A stretch of DNA of 55,982 nucleotides from Arenibacter certesii DSM 19833 (GTDB lineage Bacteria; Bacteroidota; Bacteroidia; Flavobacteriales; Flavobacteriaceae), in the NCBI RefSeq assembly GCF_000429545.1, contig NZ_AUCB01000035.1, positions 1-55,982 of the forward strand, given 5' to 3'. The notes beneath the pieces were generated by a model. The model saw only the letters and a program-made list of their open reading frames with translations, was not told the origin of the DNA and made no database searches. The translations under genes and the position numbers were made by a program. This document shows positions 54,493 to 55,982 of this stretch, one piece after another; positions within the stretch are counted from its first letter, which is position 1, and each line of letters opens with the position of its first letter.

Positions 54493-55491
54493 ATGGAATC
54501 TAAAAGTATTCAAAAATCAGAATATAGTAGAAGAAATTTTTTAAAAGCATCAACCTTGGCTGGAGCAGCAATGGTGTTACCAGTTGATGTACTTGGTGTT
54601 AACCTAGGAAGAGAGAAAATAGAAATTGGTTTAATCGCTGATATACATCAGGATGTTATGCACGATGGGGAAGAACGATTGCAAGCCTTTTTAGATGCTG
54701 CAAATAGACGTAATCCAGATTTTATTATGCAAATGGGAGATTTTTGTGTTCCCCACGACCATAATAAAGGTTTTATGACGCGGTGGAATAACTATCAAGG
54801 AGAGAAGTACCATATTCTTGGAAATCATGACATGGACCACGGCTTTAGTAAAGAACAAACTATGGCTTATTGGGGAATGCCTAAAAAATATTATTCATTT
54901 GATAAGAAAGGAGTACACTTTATTGTTTTGGATGGTAATGACCAAAATCCTAAACCATGGAGTGGATATAAGCGCTATATAGGCGACGCTCAAAAACAAT
55001 GGTTGATAAAAGATTTGGAAAAAACAAACAAACCAACTATTGTATTTAGTCATCAAACATTAGAGCTAGAAGAAACTGGAGGCGTTGCTAATTTTAAAGA
55101 GATTCAGGATATTTTTGAAAATGCGAATAATAACGCTGGATTCAAAAAAGTGTTATGTTGCTTGAGTGGACATCATCACACCGATTTTATGACGCAAATC
55201 AATGATATATATTACGTTCAAATTAATAGTGCATCTTATTATTGGGTGGGTGATGATTATAAAACAGTACGTTTTAGTGAGGCTGTTGATAAAACTCATC
55301 CCTGGATAAAGTATACGGTTCCATATAAAGAATCCTTATTTACATTTATGACGATAAAGAACAATAGAATAATAATCGAACCAAGAAAAACGGAGTTTGT
55401 TGGCCCTGGCCCCGATGAATTGGGAATGCCTAAATCTCATCCTCATGAGCCAATTGTACCAACTATTTCAGGATTTAAAATGAAAATATAA
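54493..55491 (+). CDS. Tat-exported calcineurin-like metallophosphoesterase (copy 3 of 3)
   Basis: A 332-residue enzyme with a clear twin-arginine signal (YSRRNFLKASTLAGAAM). Motifs IADIHQD, MGDFCVPHDH, LGNHDMD, FSHQTLELEE and SGHHHTDF are complete. It is most similar to copy 2 but separated from it by the lipoprotein and Nudix genes. It is the last intact gene of the cluster. Function as for the other two copies: exported phosphomonoesterase or phosphodiesterase, substrate unknown. Confidence 0.84.
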   Translation: MESKSIQKSEYSRRNFLKASTLAGAAMVLPVDVLGVNLGREKIEIGLIADIHQDVMHDGEERLQAFLDAANRRNPDFIMQMGDFCVPHDHNKGFMTRWNNYQGEKYHILGNHDMDHGFSKEQTMAYWGMPKKYYSFDKKGVHFIVLDGNDQNPKPWSGYKRYIGDAQKQWLIKDLEKTNKPTIVFSHQTLELEETGGVANFKEIQDIFENANNNAGFKKVLCCLSGHHHTDFMTQINDIYYVQINSASYYWVGDDYKTVRFSEAVDKTHPWIKYTVPYKESLFTFMTIKNNRIIIEPRKTEFVGPGPDELGMPKSHPHEPIVPTISGFKMKI

Positions 55492-55543
55492 TGATGATAT
55501 TTCTACTAAATTCATTATTTATAAATGTTTGATTTAGGAGATA

Positions 55544-55753
55544 TTATTTTATTCTGAATGCCACATCCCTATCACCATTCAGTATATCTAGTTTCACTTT
55601 TAGTTTCTCATGCTTCCCTAAAGTAAATTTAGGGTAAACAAATACAAATCGAATTATTAGACCTTTGGGAACCACTTGTAGCATGTTATAACGGTATATA
55701 GGCGAGAGCAGAAGCTCTTTATAGGAAGCCTTTCGTCTTTTATTTCCGTTCAC
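55544..55753 (-). pseudogene. Unrecognised reverse-strand C-terminal fragment
   Basis: The last 69 codons of a reverse-strand frame end LIIRFVFVYPKFTLGKHE and KLDILNGDRDVAFRIK, which alternate like beta strands and look like real protein. The frame may extend a little further upstream (RIDLFNVNGNKRRK), but a stop then breaks it. The family is unknown. It is possibly the remnant of a gene cut when the locus was assembled. Confidence 0.35.
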
Positions 55754-55949
55754 GTTAAATAGGTCGATTCTGAACTATTTTATAAATAGGAGTACAAATG
55801 CATCGGCAGAATCCTTTAACGCAAAAATAAAAGCTTTTAGGGCACAGTTCAGAGGCGTAAGAAATACGAAATTCTTCCTCTTTAGGTTAACTCAACTATT
55901 TGCATAAATATTCAAATACCCAGAAATTGGACTTGATCCCGATTTTTGT

Positions 55950-55976
55950 ATAAACACAACAATTGGTCATGATCCG
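55950..55976 (+). repeat. 27-bp repeat, copy 2 (PLD-like coding remnant)
   Basis: Identical and co-oriented with 9422-9448. In the same frame it reads LDPDFCINTTIGHDPLD here, up to the window end, so a PLD-like gene or fragment probably continues beyond the window. Confidence 0.7.
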
Positions 55977-55982
55977 CTTGAT

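Larger units (their letters stand above)
55492..55982. other. 3' tail: reverse-strand fragment and PLD-like repeat
   Basis: No intact gene. It holds the reverse-strand fragment at 55544-55753, a transition zone with further protein-like but broken reverse-strand sequence, and the second copy of the 27-bp PLD-like repeat at 55950-55976, which runs towards the window end. Confidence 0.55.

Overview
The window is AT-rich and every intact gene reads on the + strand. SusC/SusD pairs, RagB/SusD-type lipoproteins, a Reg_prop/AraC regulator, an ECF sigma/FecR pair and many exported glycosidases and phosphoesterases point to a marine-type member of the Bacteroidota, most likely Flavobacteriia. No rRNA, tRNA or CRISPR array was recognised.

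Region 1 (1-9.7 kb) is a decaying polysaccharide-utilisation locus. An IS21-type element (istB end at 3-230) sits against a 5'-truncated AraC-type sensor/regulator. The locus SusC is reduced to a 95-codon stub with no SusD. The GH31 gene carries an in-frame TAA at 4891-4893. A clan GH-D-like glycosidase and a Tat-exported purple-acid-phosphatase-like enzyme are still open. A frameshifted phospholipase-D-like (HKD) fragment follows.

Region 2 (10.2-23.8 kb) joins an outer-membrane SusC/SusD pair to a complete pathway for 2-aminoethylphosphonate (AEP). It holds an exported phosphodiesterase-like lipoprotein, PhnA (phosphonoacetate hydrolase), PhnY (phosphonoacetaldehyde dehydrogenase), PhnW (AEP:pyruvate transaminase), an organophosphate-type MFS permease, an FAD amine oxidase-like enzyme and an XRE-cupin regulator. 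The reading is: uptake of an AEP-bearing macromolecule, release of AEP outside the cytoplasm, import, then AEP to phosphonoacetaldehyde to phosphonoacetate to acetate plus phosphate.

Region 3 (24.8-55.5 kb) has two GH123-type beta-N-acetylgalactosaminidase-like proteins, an ECF sigma/FecR/SusC(STN)/SusD set, three further alkaline-phosphatase-fold phosphodiesterases, four DNase I/sphingomyelinase-fold (EEP) enzymes, a metallophosphoesterase-PQQ propeller fusion, a GH116 (glucosylceramidase family) enzyme beside the remnant of a second one, three tandem Tat-exported metallophosphoesterases, a possible RbsD/FucU-like lipoprotein and a Nudix hydrolase. A bipartite 34-bp motif occurs upstream of both the first GH123 gene and fecR, suggesting that the ECF sigma factor drives both.

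Taken together, the gene content fits a locus for harvesting carbon, nitrogen and phosphorus from phosphono-glycosphingolipids or other AEP-decorated glycoconjugates such as those of marine invertebrates. That substrate is an inference; the AEP pathway itself is well supported. Decay is visible throughout: nonsense and frameshift genes, an IS200/IS605-type remnant, and a 27-bp PLD-like coding repeat at both ends of the 9.4-56 kb interval.
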